Positions 40,748 to 49,954 are shown, counted from the first letter of the stretch. The stretch: 64,000 bases of DNA from Bacteroidota bacterium (GCA_023423405.1 JAFAFR010000014.1:1-64000), one strand, 5' to 3'. Translations and numbers: made by a program. Notes: a model not told the origin generated them from the letters alone.

Positions 40748-43583
40748 GCTGCTTGATGAAGCCTTCTTCTTCCGTTACCAACGCATCTGAAAGATGTTTT
40801 TTGCGGCGCTGCAACTCCACGATCTTTTCTTCGATGCTGTCTTTGCAGATCATCTGGTAGGCGAATACATTTTTCTGCTGCCCGATGCGGTAGGCGCGGT
40901 CGATGGCCTGCTGCTGCACCGCCGTGTTCCACCAGGGATCCACCAGGAACACGTATTCAGCGGCGGTAAGGTTGAGGCCCGTGTTGCCGGCTTTGAGGCT
41001 GATGAGAAAAACACGCACCTCATTCTCCGGTTGCTGGAATTGTTCCACCAGCTCCATGCGTTTTGCAGGCGGCGTATCACCATCGAAGTGATAGTAGGCA
41101 ATACCCGCGCGGCTACAGGCTTTGGCGATTTGCTGCAGCATTCCTTTGAACTGGGAAAAGACCAGCACTTTCTTATCACGCAGCGGGTTGCCCAGTTCTT
41201 CCAGCAACAGTTCTGTTTTCACCGATCCCATCGTTGCCGTACCTGCTTCTGCCAGCAGCAGCGGCGATGCGCAGATCTGCCGCAGTTTCTGCATGCCCTG
41301 CAAAATGGAGAGTTTGGATTTTCCGAGCCCCTCCTGTTTGATGTTGAGAAAAATGCTGTCGCGGATCTGCGACAGGGTTTCTTCATAAAACGCTTTCTGC
41401 GCCGCGCCCATTTCGCACCACAACACCGATTCCGTTTTGGGTGGCAGGTCGGTCGCGACCTGTTGTTTGGTGCGCCGCAACAGGAAAGGAGCCGTCAGTT
41501 TTTGCAGGGCCTGGATCTTTTCTTCGTCCTGCTCGCGGTCTATCGGGATGGCGTATTGTTTCCGGAAAAATTCGAGGTTGCCGAAGAGGCCGGGCACCAG
41601 GAATTGCAATTGCGCATATAGGTCGAGGCTGTTGTTCATCACCGGTGTGCCGCTCAGCGCAATCCGGGCGTCCGCGCGCAACTGGTACACCGCCCGGGTT
41701 ACCTGCGCCGCAGGGTTTTTGATCGTATGACTTTCATCCAGCACCACAGCATCCCATTCGATCCCTTCGAGCAGGTGCAGGTCGGCCCGCAGGGTGCCGT
41801 AGCTGGTGATGAGGATGCCGCCGGCAGAAGCGCCGTCCATAAAGGATTCCAGCGACCTGCCGGTTTCGTGGTACACATACGTATGCAGCGAGGGCGCAAA
41901 TTTCTCCATCTCCAGGCGCCAGTTGTGCAGCAGGCTGGCCGGACAAACAATCATTGCCCTGGCCGGGCGCTTCCCGGCGGCCTGCTCAAATACACGGGCC
42001 AGGAAACAGATGGTCTGCAGGGTTTTACCCAGGCCCATATCGTCGGCCAGGCAGGCTCCTGCGCCTATCTCCTGCAGCAGGCAGAACCACTCGTATCCTT
42101 TTTGCTGGTAAGGCCGCAAATCCGCGCGGATGGCGGCCGGCAGCGGATACAGCGCCGTCTCTGTTTCCTGCCACTGTTTCCAGCGCTGCATCCATTCCTG
42201 GGGCAGCACGGGCACCTGCTCCCTTTCTTTTTCGGCCAGGCCCAGGAAGAGCCAGTGCGGCAGTTCGATCGTTGATCCTGAAATTTTTCCGTGCCGCAAC
42301 AATACGCTATACGACGATAACCATTCCTCCGTCAGCACCACAATGGAATGGTCTTTCAGCAGCAGCGATTTTTGTCCCGCGATCAGCAGCTTCTGCAATT
42401 CCAGCAAAGGAATTTCCTCTTTGCCACAGCTAACGCGCAGGTGCAACCGAACTGTCTTTTCCGTCTTCGATCGTATGTCCATTTCCGTGAGCACGGGGTC
42501 GGGCGCATAACGGAACTGTTTCAGGAATTCCATGCCCAGCATTTCCACTTCTTTTTCCAGGAGCTGGTGGTACACTTTCAGGAACCAGTGTTTTTTCCGC
42601 GCTTCCGCAAAGGGCAGGTGGTATACGCCGTTGAGCTGTTTTGAAAAATTGGGATGCAGGGATTGCAGGTACTGCACAAATGCCGCTTCCTTTTCGCGGT
42701 GGCGCCTGATCTCAAATTGTTTTCCCTGGTGCACCAGCCGTTCGCTGTGTTGCCAGGGCCCTTCTGTCCAGAATCCATCGTAGTTCCAGCGTGGCGTGAA
42801 CAGGAGAAAAGAATTGCTGATCTCGGAAAGATAAATGGCGTTCACGGGTTCGGTGTCCACCACCGTGGCGTCGTCGAGCGCCGTGGCTTCCACCGTGTAA
42901 TCTGCCGAGAGCTTACCCAGTATGTGTTCTGAAAAAGCGGCCGGCTCATCGGCATATTGTGCGGGGTCGTTTACCGATAGCCATTGCAGCACCTGGTAGT
43001 CGGCATAGGAGAGCAGGAAATACTGGTTATTCTGTCCTATAAAATACAGCTCCTGGCTGAACGCGGACAATTCATATTCTTCGTCGTTGAGCCGGAGTTT
43101 TGTTTGCAGCGCCAGTAGTCCTTCCGCATCGCGGTGAACGGCAAAAGAAAGCAGCGGCTTTTCCGGGCGCAGCTCGCAGGCGGTGGTCATGGTATTGCCG
43201 GTAGCGGGGTTCACCACCTGGTGGTATATTTTTTCTGCGCAGAGCGAGGGCCAGAGTTGTTCCAGTTGCTGGTGCACCTGGCGCAGGAAAGAGCGGTTCA
43301 CAAAATTACTGAGCGAAGTGCCTGCTTTTTGGCGGGCATGGAGACGGGTAAGCTCGTTGATTTTTGAGGAAAGCGACTGATCGCTCAGCGCTACCATATT
43401 TTCGCGGAAGTTTTTTTCCCATGCCGGGAAATGTTTCAGCGCCGACTCCGCATCCAGCGCCTCGCGGCCGGTCTCCACACCGCGGGTTGTCCGCGTAATG
43501 TGGATGATCTCCAGCGGCGACCAGCGCTTCAGCAGGCGCGACGGTTTAAAGAACAGCGCTGTTTTGGATTCCGGTTTTATCAT
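40713..43583 (-). CDS. SNF2-family DEAD/DEAH-box helicase
   Basis: A 956-residue protein from the ATG at 43583 (MIKPESKTALFF). The N-terminal 470 residues are a poorly conserved bacterial SNF2 arm. The motor follows: LRPYQQKGYEWFCLLQE (Q motif region), DDMGLGKTLQ (motif I), CPASLLHNW, DESHTIKNP (motif II, DESH), SGTPVMNNS (III), LLRRTKQQV, KVLVFSQF (IV), SLKAGNTGLNLTAAEYVF (V) and AIDRAYRIGQ (VI). Such ATPases remodel protein-DNA complexes, often for RNA polymerase recycling or repair. The long frame continues upstream to 44591, antisense to the aminotransferase, and is not coding there. Confidence 0.9.
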   Translation of the reverse strand: MIKPESKTALFFKPSRLLKRWSPLEIIHITRTTRGVETGREALDAESALKHFPAWEKNFRENMVALSDQSLSSKINELTRLHARQKAGTSLSNFVNRSFLRQVHQQLEQLWPSLCAEKIYHQVVNPATGNTMTTACELRPEKPLLSFAVHRDAEGLLALQTKLRLNDEEYELSAFSQELYFIGQNNQYFLLSYADYQVLQWLSVNDPAQYADEPAAFSEHILGKLSADYTVEATALDDATVVDTEPVNAIYLSEISNSFLLFTPRWNYDGFWTEGPWQHSERLVHQGKQFEIRRHREKEAAFVQYLQSLHPNFSKQLNGVYHLPFAEARKKHWFLKVYHQLLEKEVEMLGMEFLKQFRYAPDPVLTEMDIRSKTEKTVRLHLRVSCGKEEIPLLELQKLLIAGQKSLLLKDHSIVVLTEEWLSSYSVLLRHGKISGSTIELPHWLFLGLAEKEREQVPVLPQEWMQRWKQWQETETALYPLPAAIRADLRPYQQKGYEWFCLLQEIGAGACLADDMGLGKTLQTICFLARVFEQAAGKRPARAMIVCPASLLHNWRLEMEKFAPSLHTYVYHETGRSLESFMDGASAGGILITSYGTLRADLHLLEGIEWDAVVLDESHTIKNPAAQVTRAVYQLRADARIALSGTPVMNNSLDLYAQLQFLVPGLFGNLEFFRKQYAIPIDREQDEEKIQALQKLTAPFLLRRTKQQVATDLPPKTESVLWCEMGAAQKAFYEETLSQIRDSIFLNIKQEGLGKSKLSILQGMQKLRQICASPLLLAEAGTATMGSVKTELLLEELGNPLRDKKVLVFSQFKGMLQQIAKACSRAGIAYYHFDGDTPPAKRMELVEQFQQPENEVRVFLISLKAGNTGLNLTAAEYVFLVDPWWNTAVQQQAIDRAYRIGQQKNVFAYQMICKDSIEEKIVELQRRKKHLSDALVTEEEGFIKQLTEEDLQYLFS

Positions 43584-43590
43584 GGGGCTG

Positions 43591-43598
43591 CAAATATA
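43591..43598 (-). promoter_or_regulatory. Bacteroidota -7 element for the SNF2 gene
   Basis: On the minus strand this reads TATATTTG, an exact TAnnTTTG match, 8 bases upstream of the ATG. The transcript would start about 2 bases from the start codon, an almost leaderless message. A TATCTTCG element at 43614-43621 could serve the divergent aminotransferase gene. Confidence 0.35.
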
Positions 43599-43649
43599 GG
43601 GCGCACAGTTTTGTATCTTCGCAGCCGCTTTGCCATTAAAACAGCCTGC

Positions 43650-44906
43650 ATGAAACTGAGCCATCTTGCCGAAACACTGATAGGATCGGAAATCGTAAAA
43701 CTGGGAGGAGAGATCAGGGAAAAGATCAGTAAGGGAGAAACCATTTACAATTTTACCGTGGGAGATTTTGATCCGAAGATCTTCCCCATCCCGAAAGCGC
43801 TGGAGGAAGCTATTGTGCAGGCCTACCGCGAACATTTTACCAACTATCCTGCTGCCGAAGGCAATGCCGACCTGCGGCAGGCCATCAGCACCTTCACCCG
43901 CGAATGGGAGCAACTGGAATACGATGCAGCCGACTGCCTGGTTGCCGCCGGTGGCCGCCCGCTGATCTATGCCTGTTTCCGGGCCGTGGTGGATGCAGGG
44001 GATAAAGTGGTATACGCAGTGCCTTCCTGGAATAACAACCATTACACCCATTTTGTGGGAGCGGAACATGTGGTGGTGGAAGCGGGACCAGAAAACAATT
44101 TCATGCCCCGTGCGGAAGACCTGGCCCCGGCCATTAAGGGCGCCAGCCTGCTGGCGCTTTGCTCCCCGCAAAACCCCACCGGCACTGTGTTTACAAAGGA
44201 AGAGCTGGAGAAGATCTGCGACCTGGTGCTGGCGGAAAATGCGTCGCGGCCCGCGGGCGCCAAAAAACTCTATGTGCTGTACGACCAGATGTACTGGCAC
44301 CTGACCTATGGCAATATCCGGCATTATAACCCGGTGAGCCTGCGGCCGGCCATGCGTGAATACACCCTTTTTATCGATGCCATCAGCAAAGTATTTGCGG
44401 CGACGGGCGTACGGGTGGGCTGGAGCTTCGGTCCGCCGGTGCTCATTGCCAAAATGAAAGCCATTCTCACCCACGTGGGCGCCTGGGCGCCCATGGCCGA
44501 GCAGAAGGCCGTGGCCCGTTTCCTGGGAAAGGGCGATGCCATCCGCGAATACCTGGGTCATTTTAAACAGGAGGTGGAAGAGCGGCTGCAACGCATCTAT
44601 GAAGGACTGCAGGATTTAAAAGCGGCCGGGCTCCCGGTAGACGCCATAACGCCGCAGGCGGCCATCTACCTGACCATCAAAATGGATTTCCGCGGCCGCA
44701 AAACGGCGGCGGGCCAGGTGCTGTTGAGCCAGCAGGAGGTATCGGATTACCTGCTCAATGAAGCCAGGCTGGCCGTGGTGCCTTTCCACGCCTTTGGCGC
44801 ACCAAAGGATTCGCCCTGGTACCGCCTGAGCGTGGGAACCTGTAAAAAAGAGGAGATCCCGCTGATGCTGCAATTGCTGCGGCAGGCCCTGGAAAAGCTT
44901 TCCTGA
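43650..44906 (+). CDS. Pyridoxal-phosphate aminotransferase, class I/II
   Basis: A 418-residue aminotransferase with ETIYNFTVGDFDPKIFPIPK and LRQAISTF in the N-terminal arm, LALCSPQNPTGTVFT with the conserved NPTG, YVLYDQMYW with the Tyr/Asp pair, and the PLP-binding Lys in FIDAISKVFAATGVRVGW. It resembles aspartate/tyrosine-type aminotransferases; the exact amino acid is not readable. I use the ATG at 43650 (MKLSHLAETL), not the frame opening at 43431, because the family starts here. A hairpin follows at 44973. Confidence 0.88.
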   Translation: MKLSHLAETLIGSEIVKLGGEIREKISKGETIYNFTVGDFDPKIFPIPKALEEAIVQAYREHFTNYPAAEGNADLRQAISTFTREWEQLEYDAADCLVAAGGRPLIYACFRAVVDAGDKVVYAVPSWNNNHYTHFVGAEHVVVEAGPENNFMPRAEDLAPAIKGASLLALCSPQNPTGTVFTKEELEKICDLVLAENASRPAGAKKLYVLYDQMYWHLTYGNIRHYNPVSLRPAMREYTLFIDAISKVFAATGVRVGWSFGPPVLIAKMKAILTHVGAWAPMAEQKAVARFLGKGDAIREYLGHFKQEVEERLQRIYEGLQDLKAAGLPVDAITPQAAIYLTIKMDFRGRKTAAGQVLLSQQEVSDYLLNEARLAVVPFHAFGAPKDSPWYRLSVGTCKKEEIPLMLQLLRQALEKLS

Positions 44907-44972
44907 GGAAGCGGGGACGGATCTCTGGCAGGGGCGGCCTCTTCTCAGCGGGCAGACGGGGCCAATAAAAAA

Positions 44973-44991
44973 GCCACCGGAAACCGGTGGC
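44973..44991. terminator. Bidirectional intrinsic terminator
   Basis: GCCACCGG pairs with CCGGTGGC around AAA. Six A precede it and ATATTTTT follows, so it can serve both the aminotransferase gene and the convergent small gene ending at 45017. Confidence 0.8.
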
Positions 44992-45016
44992 CATATTTTT
45001 CGCTTGCCGTAAAAAA

Positions 45017-45262
45017 TCAGTTCATATTGTTCAGGAATACGAAAGCGGCTTCTCCGGAAGCAATGACCTGCATAATGCGGCGGCTGTCCGAAAACACTTT
45101 CGACCTGTTGCAATCGATCACTTCATACACGCTACTGAAAGTGTGCGGGTTCTCCACATCCAGCAGCAAACTGTGTAACCTGGTCAACTCCAATTCCATT
45201 GCTTCTTCATTGTCGCGGACGTTTTTTACAAGGACCAGCAAATCGCGGTTTGGCGCTTTCAT
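45017..45262 (-). CDS. Small unknown protein
   Basis: An 81-residue product beginning MKAPNRDLLVLVKNVRDNEE. A helical first half (EEAMELELTRLHSLLLDVE) is followed by a basic segment (CNRSKVFSDSRR) and a short hydrophobic end. No signal peptide or domain is recognised. It is preceded, 11 bases upstream on the same strand, by a tiny lipoprotein gene and followed by the shared terminator, so the two probably form one unit. Confidence 0.6.
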   Translation of the reverse strand: MKAPNRDLLVLVKNVRDNEEAMELELTRLHSLLLDVENPHTFSSVYEVIDCNRSKVFSDSRRIMQVIASGEAAFVFLNNMN

Positions 45263-45273
45263 TTCATCAGATT

Positions 45274-45408
45274 TTAATAACCAACAAAGCCTTTGTTCAT
45301 ATTACAACCACAGTTTTTCTTGCTCCCCATCTTTCCTGAACTGCTGCAACCGGTTGCAATACTACTAATCAATACGATCAGAACGACGTAAAAAAGCGTC
45401 TTCTTCAT
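45274..45408 (-). CDS. Tiny 44-residue lipoprotein with Cys-rich tail
   Basis: MKKTLFYVVLIVLISSIATG is followed by lipobox Cys21 and a short mature peptide containing KKNCGCNMNKGFVGY. The signal peptide and lipobox are clear; with no other domain the mature part is only 24 residues. It is too small for usual ORF cut-offs. It shares a direction with the 81-residue gene downstream. The NCGCN motif and C-terminal FVGY suggest a member of the very short lipoproteins common in Chitinophagaceae, function unknown. Confidence 0.65.
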   Translation of the reverse strand: MKKTLFYVVLIVLISSIATGCSSSGKMGSKKNCGCNMNKGFVGY

Positions 45409-45458
45409 ATTTTAGATTTCTAATTTAAACTTATTTGTACAGAAAAAAGTATTTCTAA

Positions 45459-46490
45459 TTGAGTGATTTTTCAAAAATCTCACAAATTATTTCACCAAAC
45501 CGGCGCATCCTCCTGTCGCCCCTGGATTGGGGACTGGGTCATGCCAGCCGCCTCATCCCCCTCATCCGTGTCCTCGGGGAGCGTTGCCAGGCCCGTATCA
45601 CGGTGGCTGCCAACGGCGCCCAGAGAGCCCTGATCGCCGGCTCTTTTCCGCACCTGGACTATCTTTCCCCTCCTGATTATAATATCCGGTACCACAAAAA
45701 CCGAGCCGCTACCATAGCCGGTTTGGCGTTTTCCCTGCCCCATTTGAGGAAAGCCATGCGAGCCGAAGCCGACTGGGTGAACGGGGTGCTGCTGCAGCAT
45801 GATTTCGATTGCATCATCAGCGACAACCGCTATGGGTTCCGCCATCCCTCGCTGCCTTCCTTTTTTATCACCCACCAGCTCGCACCCCGGAGTCCCTTTG
45901 GCCCCCTGGCCGACCGGGCGCTACAGGAATACCTCTATGGCAAGATCGGTCATTTCCAGGAAGTATGGGTACCCGACCTGGAATCCGCCCCCGGACTGGC
46001 GGGAGCGCTTTCACATCCCCGGCGCCTGCCCCGGGTGCCCCTGCGATATATCGGGCCCCTGAGCCGGCTGCAGGCTGTTCCCGCCAATGGAAAAACCCGG
46101 CTGCTGGTGATCCTGTCGGGACCGGAGCCCCAGCGCAGCATCCTCGAAAAAAGGGTGCTGCAGCAATGGCCGGGACCGGCGGCCGGCACCCTGGTGCTGG
46201 TACGCGGACTGCCAGAGGAAAACGCACCCTTCCTCACCGCCGGCGAGGACGTCCGCATCCACGCCCACCTCGGGCCCGAAGCCTTGTCGCAGGAAATTGC
46301 CAATGCCCAAACGGTCCTTTGCCGCAGCGGGTACAGCAGCATCATGGACCTGCTGCCCCTGCACCGCGACATCGTGATGGTACCCACGCCGGGGCAGACC
46401 GAGCAGGAATACCTCGCCCGCCTGCACGCAGCGGCAGGGAATATCCGCCGGGTGGTGCAGGGGCAGCTCCGGCTCAGCGAATTGTTGTAG
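45459..46490 (+). CDS. MurG-like glycosyltransferase (GT28-type)
   Basis: A 343-residue protein with the double Rossmann layout of GT-B enzymes. LSPLDWGLGHASRLIPLI gives the glycine-rich loop of the N-terminal domain, and AQTVLCRSGYSSIMDLLPL with the nearby PTPGQTEQEY gives the nucleotide-sugar site of the C-terminal domain, as in MurG and Alg13/14-type enzymes. No ATG is available at the right place: a TTG at 45459 (preceded in frame by a stop) is the best start. The acceptor is unknown; peptidoglycan MurG itself is unlikely because the sequence is divergent and the context unrelated. Confidence 0.72.
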   Translation: MSDFSKISQIISPNRRILLSPLDWGLGHASRLIPLIRVLGERCQARITVAANGAQRALIAGSFPHLDYLSPPDYNIRYHKNRAATIAGLAFSLPHLRKAMRAEADWVNGVLLQHDFDCIISDNRYGFRHPSLPSFFITHQLAPRSPFGPLADRALQEYLYGKIGHFQEVWVPDLESAPGLAGALSHPRRLPRVPLRYIGPLSRLQAVPANGKTRLLVILSGPEPQRSILEKRVLQQWPGPAAGTLVLVRGLPEENAPFLTAGEDVRIHAHLGPEALSQEIANAQTVLCRSGYSSIMDLLPLHRDIVMVPTPGQTEQEYLARLHAAAGNIRRVVQGQLRLSELL

Positions 46491-46528
46491 AAATTGCAGT
46501 GGTAAAAGCACCGCACAGCAGCGAAGCC

Positions 46529-47023
46529 TCAACCCCCGTCCTTCGGCCGATCAAAAAACAGGAAGGATTTTTTGGCCGCCGCAAATTGTTTCCAGGAAGG
46601 GGCTTCTATGCTCACCGCAAAAATGCCGCAGGTAGGCATTTCATCAATGCGGGTGGTAGTAAGCGTATTTACAAAATAACTGATGCCGGGATTGTGGCCG
46701 AAGATGGCAACCGATGCAAGGGAGTCGTCGAGCCCGGAAATGAGCTCCCCATAGATGGAAGAGGGGGCATGATAGAGTTCGTCGTGGAGTTGAATTTCTT
46801 CGGGAGAACGATCGAATACTTTGGCAAACTGAATGGCTGTTTGTAGGGCGCGCCGCGCAGTGGAGGAAATGAAACCGTCGATGTGGATACCTCGATTGAG
46901 CAGGCGCTGCGCCATTTCCGGCGCATTACGCTGCCCGCGATCACTTAAGGGTCGATCAAAATCCGGAATCGTTAAGTCACCCCAACTGCTCTTGGCATGG
47001 CGAACCACATATATGGTTTTCAT
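46529..47023 (-). CDS. sixA: Phosphohistidine phosphatase, SixA family
   Basis: A 164-residue histidine phosphatase. TIYVVRHAKSSW holds the RHG-type catalytic motif in its SixA form (RHA), ISSTARRALQTA the substrate Arg, and VAIFGHNPGIS the second catalytic His. Start at 47023 (MKTIYVV), not at the open frame to 47083. SixA removes phosphate from histidine of phosphotransfer proteins. No partner is adjacent; the gene stands between the glycosyltransferase and purF. Confidence 0.85.
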   Translation of the reverse strand: MKTIYVVRHAKSSWGDLTIPDFDRPLSDRGQRNAPEMAQRLLNRGIHIDGFISSTARRALQTAIQFAKVFDRSPEEIQLHDELYHAPSSIYGELISGLDDSLASVAIFGHNPGISYFVNTLTTTRIDEMPTCGIFAVSIEAPSWKQFAAAKKSFLFFDRPKDGG

Positions 47024-47196
47024 GCCATAAAGGTAATTGGGTTTTTGTGAATCCTTAACCGTTTTCAGAGGTACAGCATGCAAATTAAACAGGCCTGTTT
47101 AGTTGGTCGATCATAGGTTATGTATTAAAAACGGTCGGTCGGCTTTTTGCTGCAAATATGTTGCCAGAACCGCGTCTGGCCCGGATTTTATTGGAA

Positions 47197-49044
47197 TCAG
47201 TATCCGCGCACATTCTTTCCTTCCATATAATTCAGGAAGGCGGTGTTCACCACGCGGTTTCCTCCCGGTGTGGGATAGTTGCCGGTGAAATACCAGTCGC
47301 CCGTATTGGTGGGACAGGCCCGGTGCAGCGATTCGATGGTTTGGTAGATCACTTCCACTTCAAAGTCGATATCTGCCGGCGTAATGAGCTCGGCAATCTT
47401 GGCAGATATTTCTTCGGCCGTGAAGGGTTGGTAGATCTCCTTGACAATATTTTTTGTATGCATCTGGCCGGTACGCGCCAGTTCCTTGCATTCCTCAAGG
47501 AGTTGCTGCAGCCGGTGTTGCAGACCGCGTTCCTGGATGAGCGCAATGGCAGCACGGAAGGCAATAAAATCGCCCAGCTTGCTCATATCGATTCCATAAC
47601 AATCGGGATAACGTATCTGTGGCGCGGAAGAAACAATGATGATCTTTTTCGGTTTCAATCTTCCCAGCATACGTACGATGCTCTCTTTCAGAGTGGTGCC
47701 CCGCACAATGGAATCGTCGATCACCACCAGCGTGTCCTGTTTGGGAACAACGGTTCCGTAAGTGATGTCGTACACGTGCTGCACCATCTCGTTCCGGTTG
47801 GCGTCTTCCGTAATAAAGGTGCGCATCTTAACGTCCTTGATGGCGATCTTTTCGATGCGGATCTTACGGTTGATCATCTCCGACAGTTTTTCCTGGTCGA
47901 AGTCTTTTTCCCAGGCCATGATGCGCTGTATCTTGATCTTATTCAGGTAGTCTTCCATCCCTTTCAGCATACCGTAGAAAGCCACTTCCGCGGTGTTGGG
48001 AATGAAGGAAAAGATCGTATTCTTCAGGTTGTAGTCGATGGATTTGAGCACTGCATCGCTGAGATTGTAACCAAGCTGGCTGCGTTCGCGGTAAATTTTT
48101 TCGTCGTTGCCGCGGGAAAAATAAATCCGCTCGAAGCTGCAGGCCTTTCTCTCTTTGGGTTCCAGGATCTGTTCGATGCTGAAGCTGCCATCTGCTTTCA
48201 CGATGAGGGCCTGGCCCGGCATCAGTTCTTTCACTTCATTTTCTCCCACGTTAAAGGAGGTGCGGATCGCAGCCCGTTCCGAAGCGGCCACGATGAGGTC
48301 GTCGGAAATATAATAGTAAGAAGGGCGTATGCCATGGGCGTCGCGCATCACAAAACTGTCGCCATTGCCTACCAGTCCGCCGATATGATAACCTCCGTCG
48401 AACAGCCGGCTGGATTTCTGCAGCACTTTCACCATATCGGGATTGCCCGGCTGCAATTCATCTTCCTGCACCAGGAAATGGTGCACCACTTCCATCATGG
48501 CCGCCAGGTCGCTCTGGCGCTGGAATACACCGGGATCAATGTTTACAAGGCCAAAAAGTTCTTCGGTATTCACCAGGTTGAAATTCCCGGCCAGGGCCAG
48601 GTTCCGCGACTGGATGGTATTGCGCTTGATGAAGGGATGGCAGAATTCAACATTGTTTTTACCCTGGGTGCCGTAACGCAGGTGACCCAGCATCAGTTCG
48701 CCGATAAAACGCACGTGGCCTTTCAGGAGGCCGGGGTGCTTGCGGATATCGGGCTGGTATTTTTCGAGCTCCAGCACTTCTTCGCTTACCTGCCGGAAAA
48801 GATCGGCAATCGCCTGGTTGGCGATGCTCCGGATGCGATGCAAAAAAGGATATCCCGGCTCAACATTTAACTTAACCGTTGCAATTCCGGCCCCGTCCTG
48901 GCCCCTGTTGTGCTGCTTTTCCATGAGCAGGTAGAGCTTGTTCAAGCCATACATCGCCGTTCCATACTGCTGCAGATAATAAGAGAAGGGCTTGCGTAAA
49001 CGAATGAAGGCCAAACCACATTCGTGCTTGATAGCGTCGCTCAT
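47197..49044 (-). CDS. purF: Amidophosphoribosyltransferase
   Basis: A 615-residue two-domain enzyme of purine synthesis. The N-terminal glutaminase begins MSDAIKHECGLAFIRLRKP: catalytic Cys9 follows an eight-residue leader that must be removed, in contrast to enzymes starting MCG. EKQHNRGQDGAGIA is the glutaminase core. The C-terminal phosphoribosyltransferase has the PRPP loop VVIDDSIVRGTTLKES. It is longer than the usual 470-510 residues, as in the large Bacteroidota form. A -7 element lies 17 bases upstream of the ATG. Confidence 0.92.
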   Translation of the reverse strand: MSDAIKHECGLAFIRLRKPFSYYLQQYGTAMYGLNKLYLLMEKQHNRGQDGAGIATVKLNVEPGYPFLHRIRSIANQAIADLFRQVSEEVLELEKYQPDIRKHPGLLKGHVRFIGELMLGHLRYGTQGKNNVEFCHPFIKRNTIQSRNLALAGNFNLVNTEELFGLVNIDPGVFQRQSDLAAMMEVVHHFLVQEDELQPGNPDMVKVLQKSSRLFDGGYHIGGLVGNGDSFVMRDAHGIRPSYYYISDDLIVAASERAAIRTSFNVGENEVKELMPGQALIVKADGSFSIEQILEPKERKACSFERIYFSRGNDEKIYRERSQLGYNLSDAVLKSIDYNLKNTIFSFIPNTAEVAFYGMLKGMEDYLNKIKIQRIMAWEKDFDQEKLSEMINRKIRIEKIAIKDVKMRTFITEDANRNEMVQHVYDITYGTVVPKQDTLVVIDDSIVRGTTLKESIVRMLGRLKPKKIIIVSSAPQIRYPDCYGIDMSKLGDFIAFRAAIALIQERGLQHRLQQLLEECKELARTGQMHTKNIVKEIYQPFTAEEISAKIAELITPADIDFEVEVIYQTIESLHRACPTNTGDWYFTGNYPTPGGNRVVNTAFLNYMEGKNVRGY

Positions 49045-49060
49045 GGGAAGAATTGAGGCG

Positions 49061-49068
49061 CAAAGTTA
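49061..49068 (-). promoter_or_regulatory. Bacteroidota -7 element for purF
   Basis: On the minus strand this reads TAACTTTG, an exact match to TAnnTTTG, 17 bases upstream of the purF ATG. The start of transcription would fall near 49055. No convincing -33 element is seen. Confidence 0.4.
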
Positions 49069-49121
49069 GTAAAAATAAAACTCGGAGATTTCATGTACTT
49101 TCAGGATACAAATGCTGCCTC

Positions 49122-49586
49122 ATGACGCCGCGCCTTATCACCCCGCTGTTCCTGGCCCTTTTTCTGGGCGGGATTTCCTGTCAGAAAGAACCGGATGTAA
49201 CGCTGGAAAGCCGCACCGACCTGCTGACCAGCGGCACCTGGAGGCTCACCGGCCACACATTCGATCCGCCATTAGACCTTGATAACGACGGCGAAGCCGA
49301 CGATACGGATTTCTTTCCCTATTACGAAGATTGCGAGAAGGATGATTTTTACCAGTTCAACGCGGATGGAAGCGGGGTGCTCGATGAAGGCCCCACCAAA
49401 TGCGATGCCGACGACCCGCAGACCTATCCCTTCACCTGGAGCTGGCGGGAGAACGAAACCGTGCTCTACGCCCAGGGGCAGGAGATCCATGTTACCGAAT
49501 TGACCAAAACAACCCTGAAAGGAACCGTTACAGAAAATTTCAGCGGCACCGAAACAGTCACCATGACACTCACCTTTAGCCGCTGA
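49122..49586 (+). CDS. Lipocalin-like lipoprotein
   Basis: A 154-residue lipoprotein with signal peptide and lipobox GGISC (Cys20) from the ATG at 49122 (MTPRLITPLFL). SGTWRLTGHTFDPP and DFYQFNADGSGVLDEGP, with a later YPFTWSWRENE, are the pattern of lipocalin-like domains common in Bacteroidota. An acidic insert (DLDNDGEADDTDFFP) may bind calcium. No catalytic site is seen. The frame is open from 49053 but earlier starts would bury the signal peptide. Role unknown, envelope location likely. Confidence 0.7.
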   Translation: MTPRLITPLFLALFLGGISCQKEPDVTLESRTDLLTSGTWRLTGHTFDPPLDLDNDGEADDTDFFPYYEDCEKDDFYQFNADGSGVLDEGPTKCDADDPQTYPFTWSWRENETVLYAQGQEIHVTELTKTTLKGTVTENFSGTETVTMTLTFSR

Positions 49587-49624
49587 TCCTCCAAAATTTT
49601 GTTTTCTTTGCCTCAAATTGACAT

Positions 49625-49954
49625 ATGGATATCAACGGAAAACTGGTACAATTACTGGGCGTTCAAACAGGACAGGGAAAAAATGGTCCCTGGAAAAAGC
49701 AGGAGTTCATATTGGAAACGGGCGATACCTATCCCAAAAAAGTGTGCATTGCCGTGTGGGGTGAAAAGATCGATATGAGCCAGTTCCAGGTGGGTGATGC
49801 CATCCAGGTTTCTTTCGATGTGGAAAGCCGCGAATTCAACGGCCGCTGGTACACCGATGTGAAAGCGTGGAAAGTGGTATCGCAGGGAAGCAGTCCGGCC
49901 CCCGCTTATTCCGGGCCAATTGATCCGATGCCCGCAGACGACCTTCCTTTCTGA
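49625..49954 (+). CDS. DUF3127 protein, OB-fold-like
   Basis: A 109-residue protein typical of the DUF3127 family: GKLVQLLGVQTGQGKNGPWK, KQEFILETGDTYPKKVCIAV and GDAIQVSFDVESREFNGRWY, with the disordered acidic tail DPMPADDLPF. That tail and fold resemble single-stranded DNA-binding proteins. It would be cytoplasmic. Its stop codon is directly next to the stop of the convergent HPF-like gene. Nucleic-acid binding is a suggestion from the fold and the tail. Confidence 0.82.
   Translation: MDINGKLVQLLGVQTGQGKNGPWKKQEFILETGDTYPKKVCIAVWGEKIDMSQFQVGDAIQVSFDVESREFNGRWYTDVKAWKVVSQGSSPAPAYSGPIDPMPADDLPF

Noticed and set aside
43584..44591. Upstream extension of the SNF2 frame
   Set aside because: Antisense to the aminotransferase; the helicase ATG at 43583 has its own -7 element.
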